Part shown: in pieces, positions 13,773 through 25,306 of the stretch
How the letters are laid out: each line of letters begins with the position of its first letter
How positions within the stretch are numbered: position 1 is the first letter of the stretch
Assembly (NCBI GenBank): GCA_023853785.1
Contig: JAJIRX010000737.1
Span: forward strand, 160,242 to 224,241
Direction of reading: 5' to 3'
DNA from: Psilocybe azurescens
Lineage: Eukaryota; Basidiomycota; Agaricomycetes; Agaricales; Agrocybaceae
Length of the DNA stretch: 64,000 bases
The notes under the pieces: model-generated
Databases searched by the model: none
What the model saw: the letters and a program-made list of their open reading frames with translations, nothing else
What the model was told of the DNA's origin: nothing
Translations under genes and position numbers: made by a program

Positions 13773-14602
13773 ATGAGTTCTGACACTGGTCACGTATCTG
13801 ATAACCCAGAGCTGGAGTCGGGGGCCACAACTCCGTCAGAAACTCCGACTGATGCGGGAACGGGGGCTTCTGACGAAGTCGAGCTGGGTTTGCCTCCTCC
13901 AATTCCTAATCTGTCAGAATGGTCGACATCAGCGATTGCCCCAAGTGCTTGGTGTTCCACAGACTTCATGGTTGGCGTGGGGATGGTGATCATCCAGCAA
14001 AAGACACAGAAAATAGTTGTTTTATATTCAACGAAGTGGAAGTATTGGTTCTTTCCCCGTGGCAGGAAAGACGTCGGGGAATCTATTGAACAGGCTGCCT
14101 TACGAGAGGCCCATGAAGAGGTGAGACCACTGAGACTTTGCTCTGAATACACAAGCATGAATTATTGACGATCGTGCTAGTCGGGATACCGTGTCCAGTT
14201 TCTTCCTCTGATAAACCCTACTCGCCAGCCGCATTCACCGTCAATGAGGAATAGACAAAGCTCCTTGAATACAGAACCTATATTCATGACGACGACAAAT
14301 TGGCAGCCTGGAAGGAATGGTCCTCATGATCACGGAGGGGTGTATTTGACATCATGGTTCGTCGGTCAGATGTTGGAAGATGCTGTACGTGCCACAAGTT
14401 TCGCTGTGCTTTAGCTCATTCCCCATACGACATTTAGAAATGCGAGACAGGAACACGCATGCCTGATGAACAGCACTTTGAAACCCACTTGCTGTCTTAC
14501 GATGAAGTCATGAAGAGAATATGGGGTTCTGAAATTAACGTATTGCAATACGTTTGGGCCATCTACCAGTATACACTCGAGGTTTTGAAAGCAGGAAGCT
14601 AA
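13773..14602 (+). CDS. Nudix hydrolase
   Basis: Three exons, 13773-14120, 14181-14384 and 14438-14602, join in phase 0 and give 238 residues with no frame problem. The Nudix box GRKDVGESIEQAALREAHEE fits GX5EX7REUXEE, and the Glu pair binds the metal ion. It is split by intron 1 directly after the EE; exon 2 resumes with SGYRVQFLPL. After the box come NTEPIFMTT and GGVYLTSWFVGQ, a C-terminal block typical of basidiomycete Nudix proteins. These enzymes cleave nucleoside diphosphates linked to another group; the substrate cannot be read here. An in-frame ATG at 13704 would add 23 residues, but 13773 gives the usual acidic N-terminus. Confidence 0.9.
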
Positions 14603-17600
14603 CCAACGAACAGAGCAACGTTAACATCTGCATGCCATTAATAACCGCAAGGTTCATAGACCGTAGAGCAGCCCATAATGCCCCGCCATTTGGCTTAAGC
14701 TCTGTCTGCCGGCATCTCCATGACTCGCGGTAGATTTTAGACTGCAAGTTCTACGGCCTTCCAGAGTTTCTACTCTCTGAATACAGTTCCTCAAGTATGT
14801 TGAGTTCTGTATGTACATACAAGTAAGCCTTTCCACGCGGCTTCACAGAAAAAAGTTTGTAAAACGACAAAGAGTCTGAAAGATCACGGAGCTAATTGCT
14901 GTGTTTAGCGCGCTGCTTTCTAGCGTCTTTTGCGATGTCAGGACACAGCAGTGACTCGATACATACGTGCAGGCTTGGCCATAGCATGATGTTGTGGATA
15001 CATGATCCTAAGGTGCAATAAAATCTGCGACTAATCAGCCTAACCGAAGGAACAGAAGTCATATACCCATGAAGGAATGTAATTACGGTGAACGCGACGG
15101 CGCTGAAGAAGAGAAAAGGGCCCCCAAGGATCTACAAGGACGTGAAAAGATATCTGGACTCCCAAAGTGTTGAATCAGGGGACTACATGGTGGCCGAAAT
15201 CAAAACATTTAGAGTTGACACAAAGTTGGCTGCTCTATCATTGGGAGATACAGAATCAGGCCTCGGGTACATGGGAACATTGGCTGGGTATATAGAACCT
15301 CTAGAAATGACAAGTGATCAAACATGATTCCTCCACCTTCGAAGAAACCGAAAGGTTGTCAGTACTAAAAGGTATGTACAAGTGCTCATGTTTCCAAGGT
15401 GTCTCATCCCAAGATAAATAATTGATAGATTTTTAGACCTTTAGACGTCTTCATAATCCCCTGTAATCCATCACGAGCGCTGTGGTCTACTTACCATCTA
15501 CTGACAAATCCGAAAGCCGACTTGTGAGTGTCGTTGAACACACGTCACTTTCGCCATCCAGATAGTTTCTCGTGAGTCGATTGTTCATGATAGTAAACTC
15601 GTACGAAATTTACCGACTGCTTTCAACTCAGGAGTAAGTACTAGAGGTATGTAGATCTCAAACTTATACATATGTTCCTTACAACTCTGATATCAGGTTT
15701 ACTTAGCTTGTGCGGTGTTCAAGCAGAGCAAGTTTATAAAGGATATGGAATGCTATTGGCTGACTGGCAAATGCATAGAGGATTAAGAAATAAAGTGAAA
15801 CCACTGATTATCCAGGTGGTACTACTTTAGGCATCCAACATCCTCTAAGAAGCGGAAGGGTATGCTTGTTTATATGGAAAGGGACAATCTGGGCTCCAGC
15901 GCATATTTTAGTTCCCGGTGCCCCGGAGAACGTGCTCTCTCTAGATTTTATAGAACTCTGATGGGCAGAGTAATGGAAATAGGAGATAATCTCTGCAACG
16001 GGATAAACATGGCAGGGAAAGACGGGGAGATAATACCGTCGCACAAACTAGGTATGAGGAGGGAGGGAGGATTTCATGTGCTTAGCAGATGATTTCAAGT
16101 AATGACCTCAAGTTTCGAAGCAGTGTGGGTCAACGGATGGGAAGAAATGAATCACTGGAATTGGTTACACAGGTAATACACCGGTACGTACTGCTAGCAT
16201 GCCAGTGCGCAGCATGGCGGTGCCACAATCAAATCAGCCTGGTAGTATTAGTAAAGACTCCTCGACACCATGCTTAACATATGTATAAAAAATTAAAAAA
16301 TTAAAAGCAACGTATTGCAAAAGTGAAAACTCCAATGAAACTGGAACACGATACTGAATGAAAAGTCACAATGATATCTAAAGGAAGCTTCGGCCTCGTT
16401 CTTTGCGTACTATGCTCACAAGCATATGACTTGTAAGGTAATATCGCAGTGGACAAATAAGGAAATTTCACGCAACGTCGGGAGTCGGGCTCATTCTCTG
16501 CGTACCAGTTCACAAGCATATGACTAGTAAGTAGCATATCGAAATGGACGATTCAGGAATTTCTCGAGATCGGAGTATCATCAATGGACCTTCCCAGATG
16601 CCTTGTAAGAGACAACGAATGCTACTGATATCCAAGGCGCTCTCGGGGCGAGCTGATCGGGAGCACAAGTATATACAGCGAAAATGCCACCAACATGCGC
16701 TATTCTGAAACGACAAGTACACAGAATGGGACAACTTCGACAGACCATGATATGATCTAGTATGGCAGCATTAAGCCATTTTGAAAAGATGCGGTGAGTA
16801 CATAGATCGATCTCGTCGAACAGTTCTTTTTTTTGATCAAGAATTATTGGAGGAATAGATCTGAATAGAAGGTTTGTTAGCGTTTAAAGATTGAAGGTTG
16901 AGACAAAGGTCGTAAGGCGGACATGCCAACATACCGGGCCATATTAGCACGATGTTTTTATCAGGTTATTGGCGCGTTCGTATCAAATGGAAGCCATTTC
17001 TGTCTGCAGATTAATCACATAACCAACAGAATTAATAAATGAGCTCACCTGAGTCATAAGATCACGTTGGGAGAAGGGAAAAATAGCTTTCAAATGATTT
17101 TGCAGCACTCGACGATGACGCGTTTTAGGTATGGAAAAGATAAAAATAGAACTCGTATCACAACGTGTTTAGCTGAAGTAGAAAATAAGGTTGCACACAG
17201 CAGCCTAATGACTAGCTACGACTGTATAGTCACGACGTAGTGGACATAATGCGAAAAAATCAATATTGAGAGACGAAGTGGGCATGGAGGTATCTTTCAT
17301 TGCCACCCTCGGGATTGAAGCGATATGAGGTCGACAAAATCTTTTTCATAACCAGTGTTTGTGGGTGTACTTGGAGAGAATGAGGGTATGATTAACCACG
17401 AGTTGGGCGTTGTACTCCTGCAATAATTGGACATGATGCGTGTGCGTCGGTCAGGGTCTCGGAGATGTCTACGATCGTTCAACGCTACCTCAATATGCAA
17501 ACCAAAGGCTCGATTGGGCAGCGCCGGGGAAACAAGCTTCATGAAATCACATCGACGTATTTTGGCAGAGATAAAACCGTAGAGAACGCAAGGTACGCGA

Positions 17601-19420
17601 GTATCTACCGGATTAGATACTAGTATAGATTCCAAAAGGTCGTCAAAAGGTCGCGAAAGACCACAGCCAAAAGGTCCAGGGAAAATTCACGCATGTTTAG
17701 ACGGAGGACCGCGTAATCGCTTATCTGAGAAGTGAAAATCGTTGATGAATGTCCTTTTCGGGCGAGTTTCGACAGCGCCTGTGAGTTTATAATTAACCAG
17801 TAGAGAAGTCAGTCGCCATTTAGCCTCAGATAAGTCTTGTCGCAGTGCTTGGAATCCGAGGGATGAGTCGAATCCCTAAAGTTAGCCGCCCCCAGATGGA
17901 TCAGCCTCTAGATAATCAAAAGGGCTGGCGGCCTCGATACACGGGGAGGAGATTGATATGCACGAGGCGTCGGGGTTACGAAGCTGATATCCCAAAGCAA
18001 CCTGGAATGTCCAATCATTGAAACTCTACCCTTGCGTAGTATTTCTTTGCTGAAGATAACTCATTTGTGTGTCGCCAAAGGTTCTAGAAAAGCAGAGAAT
18101 ACAATAATGCGTGTCATGCACGGAGAAAGTGACCATACGGCGAGTACTTTTCAGGAAATTCCAGAGGTGCCGCCGGAATCAACACATTAGCGCAGTTGAG
18201 TCAATGTATGAAGTCATTCGGTTCTAGACAATAACTATTCCGAGCACCTGAAGCCCTGAGTGACTCCAAAGGCGGTGCATCATTGGCCTACAAGGAGCTC
18301 CAAGAGTCCCGCGCAAGTGGTAAAGAAATGCGTTAGCCTCGAAGCTTCTGGAAGTGTGTGAAATTCCAACAACTTTAGTAGGCATATTGACAGTTGTCGC
18401 AGGGCTGAATGGTCGCGATCACGTGAAATTGATTAACAGCAGGTAAATTGAAATGACAATCGCGATGCCTCGTTTTGCAATGAGAGGTCTGACCTTGGCC
18501 TGACTCACGGTCACTGCATTGGGGTTATACCATATAGTTCAAGAAACGAAAGATACCATTGCGACTGATTTTGTGCAAACCGTTGCAAAAGTCAGGTCGC
18601 CAAACGCTCTCCTGTCGTGGTTTGGGAGAAACGAGGCTGTCACATAGGCGCAGCCTCACAGTGAACAAGATCGTCATTCTATAGAGGACTCCAGGTATCA
18701 GAGAATGAGTAATGATAGCAAGGAGCCATGCTCACCAATGTTATACTTTATAAAACATGCCGCGTTGATAGCCTAAAAACCTTCTGTTACAGTCAACAGC
18801 GCATGTTGTTAGTGTGGCCTGATGCAACATGAAGGTTTATGCAAAGCAGCATATCCAAGTCGATAAGCGCACCAAAGTATCAAACTAGGAGCTCGAAAGT
18901 CCAACAACTCTACAGATATGGTCCCACCTTTCTCTTCATAACATCGTTTGGAGCGGGCCACGTCTGGTCCACTTTTAACTGAACTAGTTGTACTCAAAGA
19001 AAAGTTGATTTGTCGGGCTCGTTTGGACGAATTGAAGATCTGTTGCTTTTAGTGTCCCAGTTTTTGCTTGTGTGCACATTCCCGTTACTACACCAGCCCA
19101 ACCAACAAGTCGGCCTTCCAGATTGTAGCCACGATGTTCCTGGTTGTACGAGTTGGTGCCATTGGCTGAAGAGGGTGGTTATGCGAGGAAGAGAACAATG
19201 GCTGTCACCGCGTGATCTCATGTGCCGATGGCCCGCCGAGTCCGTCAGCGACCAAATAACACGTCAACAAAACAACCAAATCACCGAGGGTCCTCTTTCT
19301 CATCCATCTTTACCTCTTCAACCACCATTCACTCTTTTCTCTCCGACCTTTGATTATTTCGTTCATTGATTCTTGGTATAAATATTGCCGAATACAACAA
19401 TTTTCACGAAGATCGGCGGT
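14603..19420. other. Gene desert with one tandem duplication
   Basis: About 4.8 kb with no supportable gene. Scattered open frames of 60-120 codons (such as 15088-15327 with a basic start, 17297-17635 on the minus strand and 19010-19369) show no domain, no partner exons and no biased composition. The last 400 bases are the promoter region of the APC/C activator gene. Confidence 0.5.
16391..16578. repeat. Diverged tandem duplication, two units of about 95 bp
   Basis: The segment at about 16391-16485 reappears at about 16487-16578 with scattered substitutions. Both units share TTCTTTGCGTAC or TTCTCTGCGTAC, the block CACAAGCATATGACT, then GTAAG, ATATCG, ATGGAC or GTGGAC, and GGAAATTTC or GGAATTTCTC. 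The match was found by eye. Confidence 0.7.
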
Positions 19421-21208
19421 ATGGATCCACCAGCGGCATCAACTTTTACTTCAGCCAGCGGTTCAGTGAACCTTGGTGTCAGGAAGCGTGTTGATTCAAG
19501 TCCTGACCAAGCTTTAGACCCCAATACTTCCGCAAATCACAACAAACGATCCCGCGTATCGTCTTCTGATCTATTTGATCTCTGTGCAGACTTTTCAGGC
19601 GATTCAGACATATTCAGTGCTCTTAGCGGCGGGAGACCTCGCCTATCCGCTATGGCAATCCCCTCTAGCTACGGTCGATCTAACTCGATTGGATTTGGCG
19701 TAAGGTATCGCCTATCTCATGTGCCGACCTTCTCTGACCTCTCATTTTCTGTTAGGCTGATAGACTTCCGAGTCGTAGCTCTCTGTTCGAAACTAGTTTT
19801 GAAGACTTGAGTTCGGCCAGCATTGAATATACACCATCTTTGCGCCTCGACCGCCCTCTAAGTCGTCATTCATCGTTTACTAGCTCTCGACACGGTAGTC
19901 CCTTCATAAATAGGGAACTAATGCCTCTACCTGGCTCCGGTCTTGAGGACGCCACCATGAGGGAGATACGTTTGGCTGCGTCTGCGTCCCTGTTGCCACC
20001 TCCCATTTCCCCATTCCCAGACACATCCGCTAGGCACTGGATGCGAAATACCCGTATCACTGTCGACTATACGTCCCCGACTCCCAACGAAGTATCCGTT
20101 CGACTCTTGGGATGCTCTGTCAACAACTTCGTTTACTTTACTCGCGGAAATCGCGTTCACTACAAGAACCTCAATGGTAGCGCCAATGAAGATATCGGAC
20201 AACTAATGAAGCTGAAGGAGGCTCAGGGGAACCTGCGCGCCTTGGAACTTAACGCTAAATTCCAACCTGATATCATGGCCATTGGAACGACCAAGGGATG
20301 TATTCAGCTCTGGGATGTCAAGGCAAAAAAATGACGACGTCTTGGCATACGACCAAAGAGATCTCTGCTATGGCCTGGAATGGGCCTATATTAACAGTCG
20401 GTAGTCTTAAGGGTGTCATTCGCCACTACGATACCCGTCTGCCCCACTCCAAAATCAAGGAGCAATCGCGAAAATTCTCGCGACACGAAGGCGAAATCAC
20501 TACGCTTGATTGGAGCGTCGATGGTAAATACCTTGCAAGTGGCGATGCCAACGGACATGTCCTATGCTGGGAGAATGGCCTGGGACCTCCGATGCAAGTC
20601 GGCGAAGCTGTCCAGCGCCGCAGCAAGAAGATTCTGCAAAGTGGCAAGATATCGGTAATTATTTGTCCCAACTCATTACGTCTCCAGCATTAAGCTGATA
20701 GCCTATGTCTCTACAGTCTGTGGCATGGTGCCCGTGGCAGCCCAAAGTGCTTGCTACTGGTGACGTCAGGGGCATTCTACGCATCTGGAACGTCAGCGAG
20801 AATAAACATTCCAATGCCCTCCCTTCGAAGTTAGACGCGAGGTCCGTTATGACTGGCATCCATTTTTCTCCCCAATGCAAGGAGGTCCTCACCACACAAG
20901 GGGCGCGCATTGGGGAACCGGTTCCTATCAACTTCAAAAACCCAAAACCCTGCCTCGAGAATGCACTTTCCGTCCACTCGTTTCCGAACTTCACAACGGT
21001 GTCGACCTTTCGACTGAGCGTCGAAAGAGCCATTGGATACAGCGTACTCGATGGGACAGGGACGAAGCTTATATATCAAACACCTGCGGACGGAAAAATC
21101 AATATCTGCGACGTGTGGTCTAAGCGGAAGGAACCACCGAAGATCAAGAAACGCGGAAGTATGCTAAGCATCACCAGTTCGGATTCTGCGTATTCTCAAA
21201 TTAGATGA
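19421..21208 (+). CDS. Cdc20/Cdh1/Ama1-family APC/C activator (WD40)
   Basis: Three exons, 19421-19699, 19756-20654 and 20717-21208, encode about 556 residues. The Cdc20/Cdh1 family loads substrates on the anaphase-promoting complex. Seen here: a disordered Ser-rich N-terminus, a C-box-like DRLPSR at the start of exon 2 (consensus DR[F/Y]IPxR, one residue short), and WD40 blades including GCIQLWDVKAKK, EISAMAWNGPILTVGSL, GEITTLDWSVDGKYLASGD, SVAWCPWQPKVLATGD and KINICDVWSKRKEPP. It ends in SQIR, the C-terminal Ile-Arg tail that docks on the APC/C. The first WD blades are diverged, so it may be a meiotic or specialised paralogue (Ama1/Mfr1-like) rather than the main Cdc20; that is inference. 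The frame changes by -1 at seven A (20325-20331) directly before TGA; one more A would restore it. Confidence 0.85.
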
Positions 21209-22890
21209 GGGATGAACGAGCTTTCGACATACACGACGAACAGCGACTACGTACCCATGCATAGTCATTTACATCCACTTCCGACAATAGCGATGATCGC
21301 TATAATCAATGCGTTCGACCGTGCCAGTGAGAGAAGTTAACGACGAGACGGCCGTATTTATTTTCTATTTTTGAACCTTTTCTCTATCAAGGTTTATCCT
21401 TTATCTTCACGACCACTTAACGGCTTACTTCGACAATTTCAAAACTTCGGACTCGTTTCATTTTACGCAAAGGGAACTGTAGGACGTACGGTCGTATGTA
21501 CTGCATTCTATGCTATGTTGTATTCTGTTGTCTCCCTCTAGATGGCATTGGAAAATTTATCACATTGCTTCTCTGATGCCCCTGCATATTTTAACGATTA
21601 TATGACCTCTATGGTGGCGCTGGCGACTAATTGCTTGAACCATCTTCTTGGAGCCATCGTGCCCGGAGAGCGCTCTCATGACCATATCGGGTCGTCCCCT
21701 GTATCCCCGATCATTTGCTTGGCAGTTTGATCACAATGCACTTCCTTTTTGTCGAATGACACAAACTTCTTCCCTGCAGCCTCCCTGCAGCCAGCTTGGT
21801 TCATCAAATTCCACAGTGAATGACGAGGCTCACAGAACGCTATGAAATATATGCTATTTAAATGACCGGTCAAAAAACTATAAATATTATTTGAAAACCC
21901 CGCTGTTCATTCTACTTATATCCATTATATTCTTATTGCTGCGTGATGGTAAATGAATTTTCCAGTGCAGATAGTGAAAAGTGTTTTGCCCTGCACCGCT
22001 TCCACGGAAACATCAACGTAAACACCAGCCGGCGGATTTTCTATCAGCAGTATTTCCTGGTATCTGGTGCATAAATCAAGTCAGAGATTGAGTTTGTGCG
22101 CCGTCCTGCCGTTGGCCAGGATACGTCTTCCTGGTGCCACACTTTCGGCTTTCGCAGATAAAGGCGCAAATATATGACAAAACGGCAATGGTAGACGGGC
22201 TAACAAGGATGCCTGTAATCTGTCAGTCGGATCTGAGAAGTCACTTGGACGTTGAGGGTAAGAACGACCATCCGTTGTCTATGTTACTTGTACCAATACT
22301 AATAGGGGTGGAATAGCAACACTTGACTCCCGTGCCATACAAATGCCATGGACCTCATCGAAAAACACCATAACCACAGAGTCAATCAGTAAGTAATAAG
22401 AAGTAAAGAGCTAACTCGATACAATAGTTCTGAGATTCACACGGTTGTGTGGGGGGCTTCAACTGGTCTCGGGTTATCAGCCCGTAGTAGCCTACAGGCC
22501 CCAAAGTCTATGAGATCGTATAAAATTCTCTTTCAAGGTGAATGTCATTGAAGTATAAGCATTTCAGATGAGTGTCGCTCACACATCTATAAGGGCTGGA
22601 AATCACTGTAGAATTGTCCCATCTGGTAACCATTGATGAAATCCAATCTGACATCTGTCTGACAAACAGGCTTAGAACTTGTTAGGAAACGACATGATTG
22701 ATACCATTTACTACGGAGTACAAACTGCAACTTGAAAACCTAGGTAACTGTAAAAATGAAATCCAAAGTAGGAAAAAGCAGTGATCAATGAAAAATAGGA
22801 GGAGATTGTGATGAAGTGAAAGGGAAAAAGGCAGAAAGAAACATGCTGTAATTTAGAATCAAGAACACATGACGGGAAATCAATGCGGGG
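21209..22890. other. Intergenic, no gene supported
   Basis: About 1.7 kb downstream of the APC/C activator gene. The first 300 bases are T-rich and are probably the 3' UTR. The remainder has only short frames without motifs, and ends at the 3' end of the next, minus-strand gene. Confidence 0.5.
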
Positions 22891-22893
22891 CGG

Positions 22894-24064
22894 TTAATGA
22901 GCCGGTAGACTTGAAATCCGATCTTTGCGATTGTAGTTTCCGAGCATTGAGGACCTGCTGGTAAGAAATATACCGAATCGTTGAGCTCTTGGAGCCTGAC
23001 GGAATGAGATTACACGCTCCGGAGCAACATTCTCTTGGTCGATTTTGCCCTCCGTAACTTGTTGCAGACGATGGGGACTGCGGCTGCGACTACGGTGTCT
23101 TGGACCGACGGAGGCATACGATAATTCACGGGTATCCCATAGTCTCCGGTGACGTGGAGCAGCCGGAGACTCTACTTGGTCTATCAACTTGCCGAAATTC
23201 GTTGGGCGCTAGGAGATGTTGAATAAGCGTGAGACGTGGACGGATGGCTGTGCTATATGCAGTTGACTCACGGAGCATCGAGGATGACAAGGTCTCGCGT
23301 GAGTCTGAAGGAGAGTCACTTTCTGGAGTGTTCGAGATTGAGGAATAAACAGTGCTTTGAGTTCGGGTCTGTGCTACTAGAGTGCCCGTGGGGATTGAAG
23401 CCCAGGACGTAGATGTGGAGAAATGTGAGGTCAGAGGCATTAGCAACACTCGCACCCGCCCTACATTTAAAGTGAGTAGAGTCGAACAGATGAGTATGGT
23501 GTCATCCTGTGAATGTCTATGCATGATTACTTACTCTTTGAGTCTGTATCTACGTATCGTTGTTTGGCTTGGAGCATTCTTAGAATATCTATATAAGCTG
23601 CTTTGTGCGCCACTAGTTTAGATGGGCATGACGCCCATAGAAATAATACAATCCCGGAAGACTCGAGCGCTTTTCGAGCCAGCTATTACGTGAGTTTTGT
23701 TAGCAGCCGAAGAGTCAGGAGACCACAACATCAAGTTACCTCAACAATGGAGATGATCTGAACAAAAGTTATAAGAACATAAGAAAAAGGACAAAGGAAA
23801 AAAAAAAATCAAACCTGTCCCTGGTACTTTAAAAGGCTGAAGGAAGAAGATTAAAAAATCGAGTAGTTCTTTAGCTGCTGAAATGAAGTTCGAGAGGGAC
23901 CTAATCCGATAGGTGATATTCGCGATTTTGGTTTCGCATCTAAATGAGTGCGCCAACGATCCCTCAGGGGGCGAGGGATATTGCGATGTAGTAAAAGAAG
24001 ATATACTACTCTGTGGTTGGTTCATGTTTGCTGACGATGAGACGGTTTTGGAGCAGGCACTCAA
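22894..24064 (-). CDS. Uncharacterised Ser/Arg-rich protein, multi-exon
   Basis: A minus-strand gene is inferred from successive exon-like frames. The first begins near 24064 (MSACSKTVSSSANM, then QYPSPPEGSLAHSF and ITYRIRSLSNFISAAKELL). A short block follows near 23530-23610 (LVAHKAAYIDILRMLQAKQR), ending at a GTAAGT donor. Next comes 23270-23460 (RRVRVLLMPLTSHFSTSTSW, then TRTQSTVYSSISN), ending at a GTGAGT donor. The last exon, to 22894, carries HQVESPAAPRHRRLWDTREL, RHRSRSRSPHRLQ and KIDQENVAPERV. The continuity of low-complexity, charge-rich sequence across canonical splice sites supports a real gene. I do not recognise the family, and the segment between 23600 and 23800 is not resolved. 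Confidence 0.45.
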
Positions 24065-24099
24065 CCGAGATGAAGGTCAGTGGTAAGCTGTAATTGACG

Positions 24100-25306
24100 A
24101 TCCCAAATCAGCGGCTGTTGGCATTTGCAAACCACGGCACTCCCCGGAGCCGCAATTTTAGACGACCTATGCTATTGTGCCATTCAACGGATTTCCACAT
24201 CATATTTCATACACTCTCCCACTGTCGGACAATGTGTATTTGTGTCATTCTTCATTTTATACTCTCTCTCGGGCCAGTTTCACAGCGTTTTGTGGCGAAG
24301 AGCGAGGATTCTTCACACCATCTGAGTTTCAAAACGTGGAAGTAGGATGGTCCGTGGGATCAAGACAAATAGACGACAACTTCAATCAACAACATCTAGC
24401 CACATCTCTGACCCTCGGAATTATACCTGTGGAAAGGGCGCAACGCATAACGTCCAGCTAGAAATAGAACTGATATCGATGGGGTCAATGTATCATAACC
24501 CACGAGGCCGGTAGAAACAATGGGTTCACTGCTTTGACTTGATCATGGGAAACGGGTGCCATTGAGGAGCAAGTGAAGAGTTGACTCATTATCTGTTAGC
24601 TTGAATCACATATTTGTGAATACCAGTCTTCAGGTACTCTCCGGTTCTTTTGATAATCACTGAATGCTGTTCATACCACTAGAAACTGTGTGCACGACAG
24701 GGTGTTAGTCGCGTGTCCCATGGAGGTACAGAGAGCAGTATTGAGCCGTCAGAAATGCCTTTTGCGTCAAATAAATGCACCGAGAGAGAACTAGAATACT
24801 CCCAGGATATAGCCTGCTAGGCTTCGGCTTGACCAGTGGTTGACGATAGGATGTACACTAATACGATATGATCCATTCATTAGGTATGCCAGGAGACAAT
24901 GATATTGACGGTTATAAAATACAACTCTGCTGAGTAGTTGGTAATAAAGAGGCTAAATGTATTTTGGAATAGAGAAACCAAAGCTCTTGCAGTATTTTGA
25001 TATTTTAATACCTCTCCCAATTCCAGAACTTGCGACAGAGTAGGTAATTCGGAGAACAAAATGAGTCAGCTCAGAATTGACAAACCTGGTCTTCTTTATT
25101 CTTTTAAACTGATACAAGACCGCTTATTAAATGCTCTAACATAGGTTATAAACGGTCCTCCCTCGAACTCAAGGCATTTCAACGATCCTCTTGAAATTGA
25201 AAGACCGCGAACTTTACACGTGACTCTCATCTATTTTAATTTAAGACTCCGACACACGCGTTGTGTATTTACGATCGACGCGACTTGGTTTGAAACACCT
25301 GTAACC
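24100..25306. other. Intergenic, no gene supported
   Basis: About 1.2 kb between the divergent starts of the RS-rich gene (-) and MCM10 (+). It holds the promoters of both. Overlapping plus-strand frames at 24094-24461 look non-coding. Confidence 0.45.
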
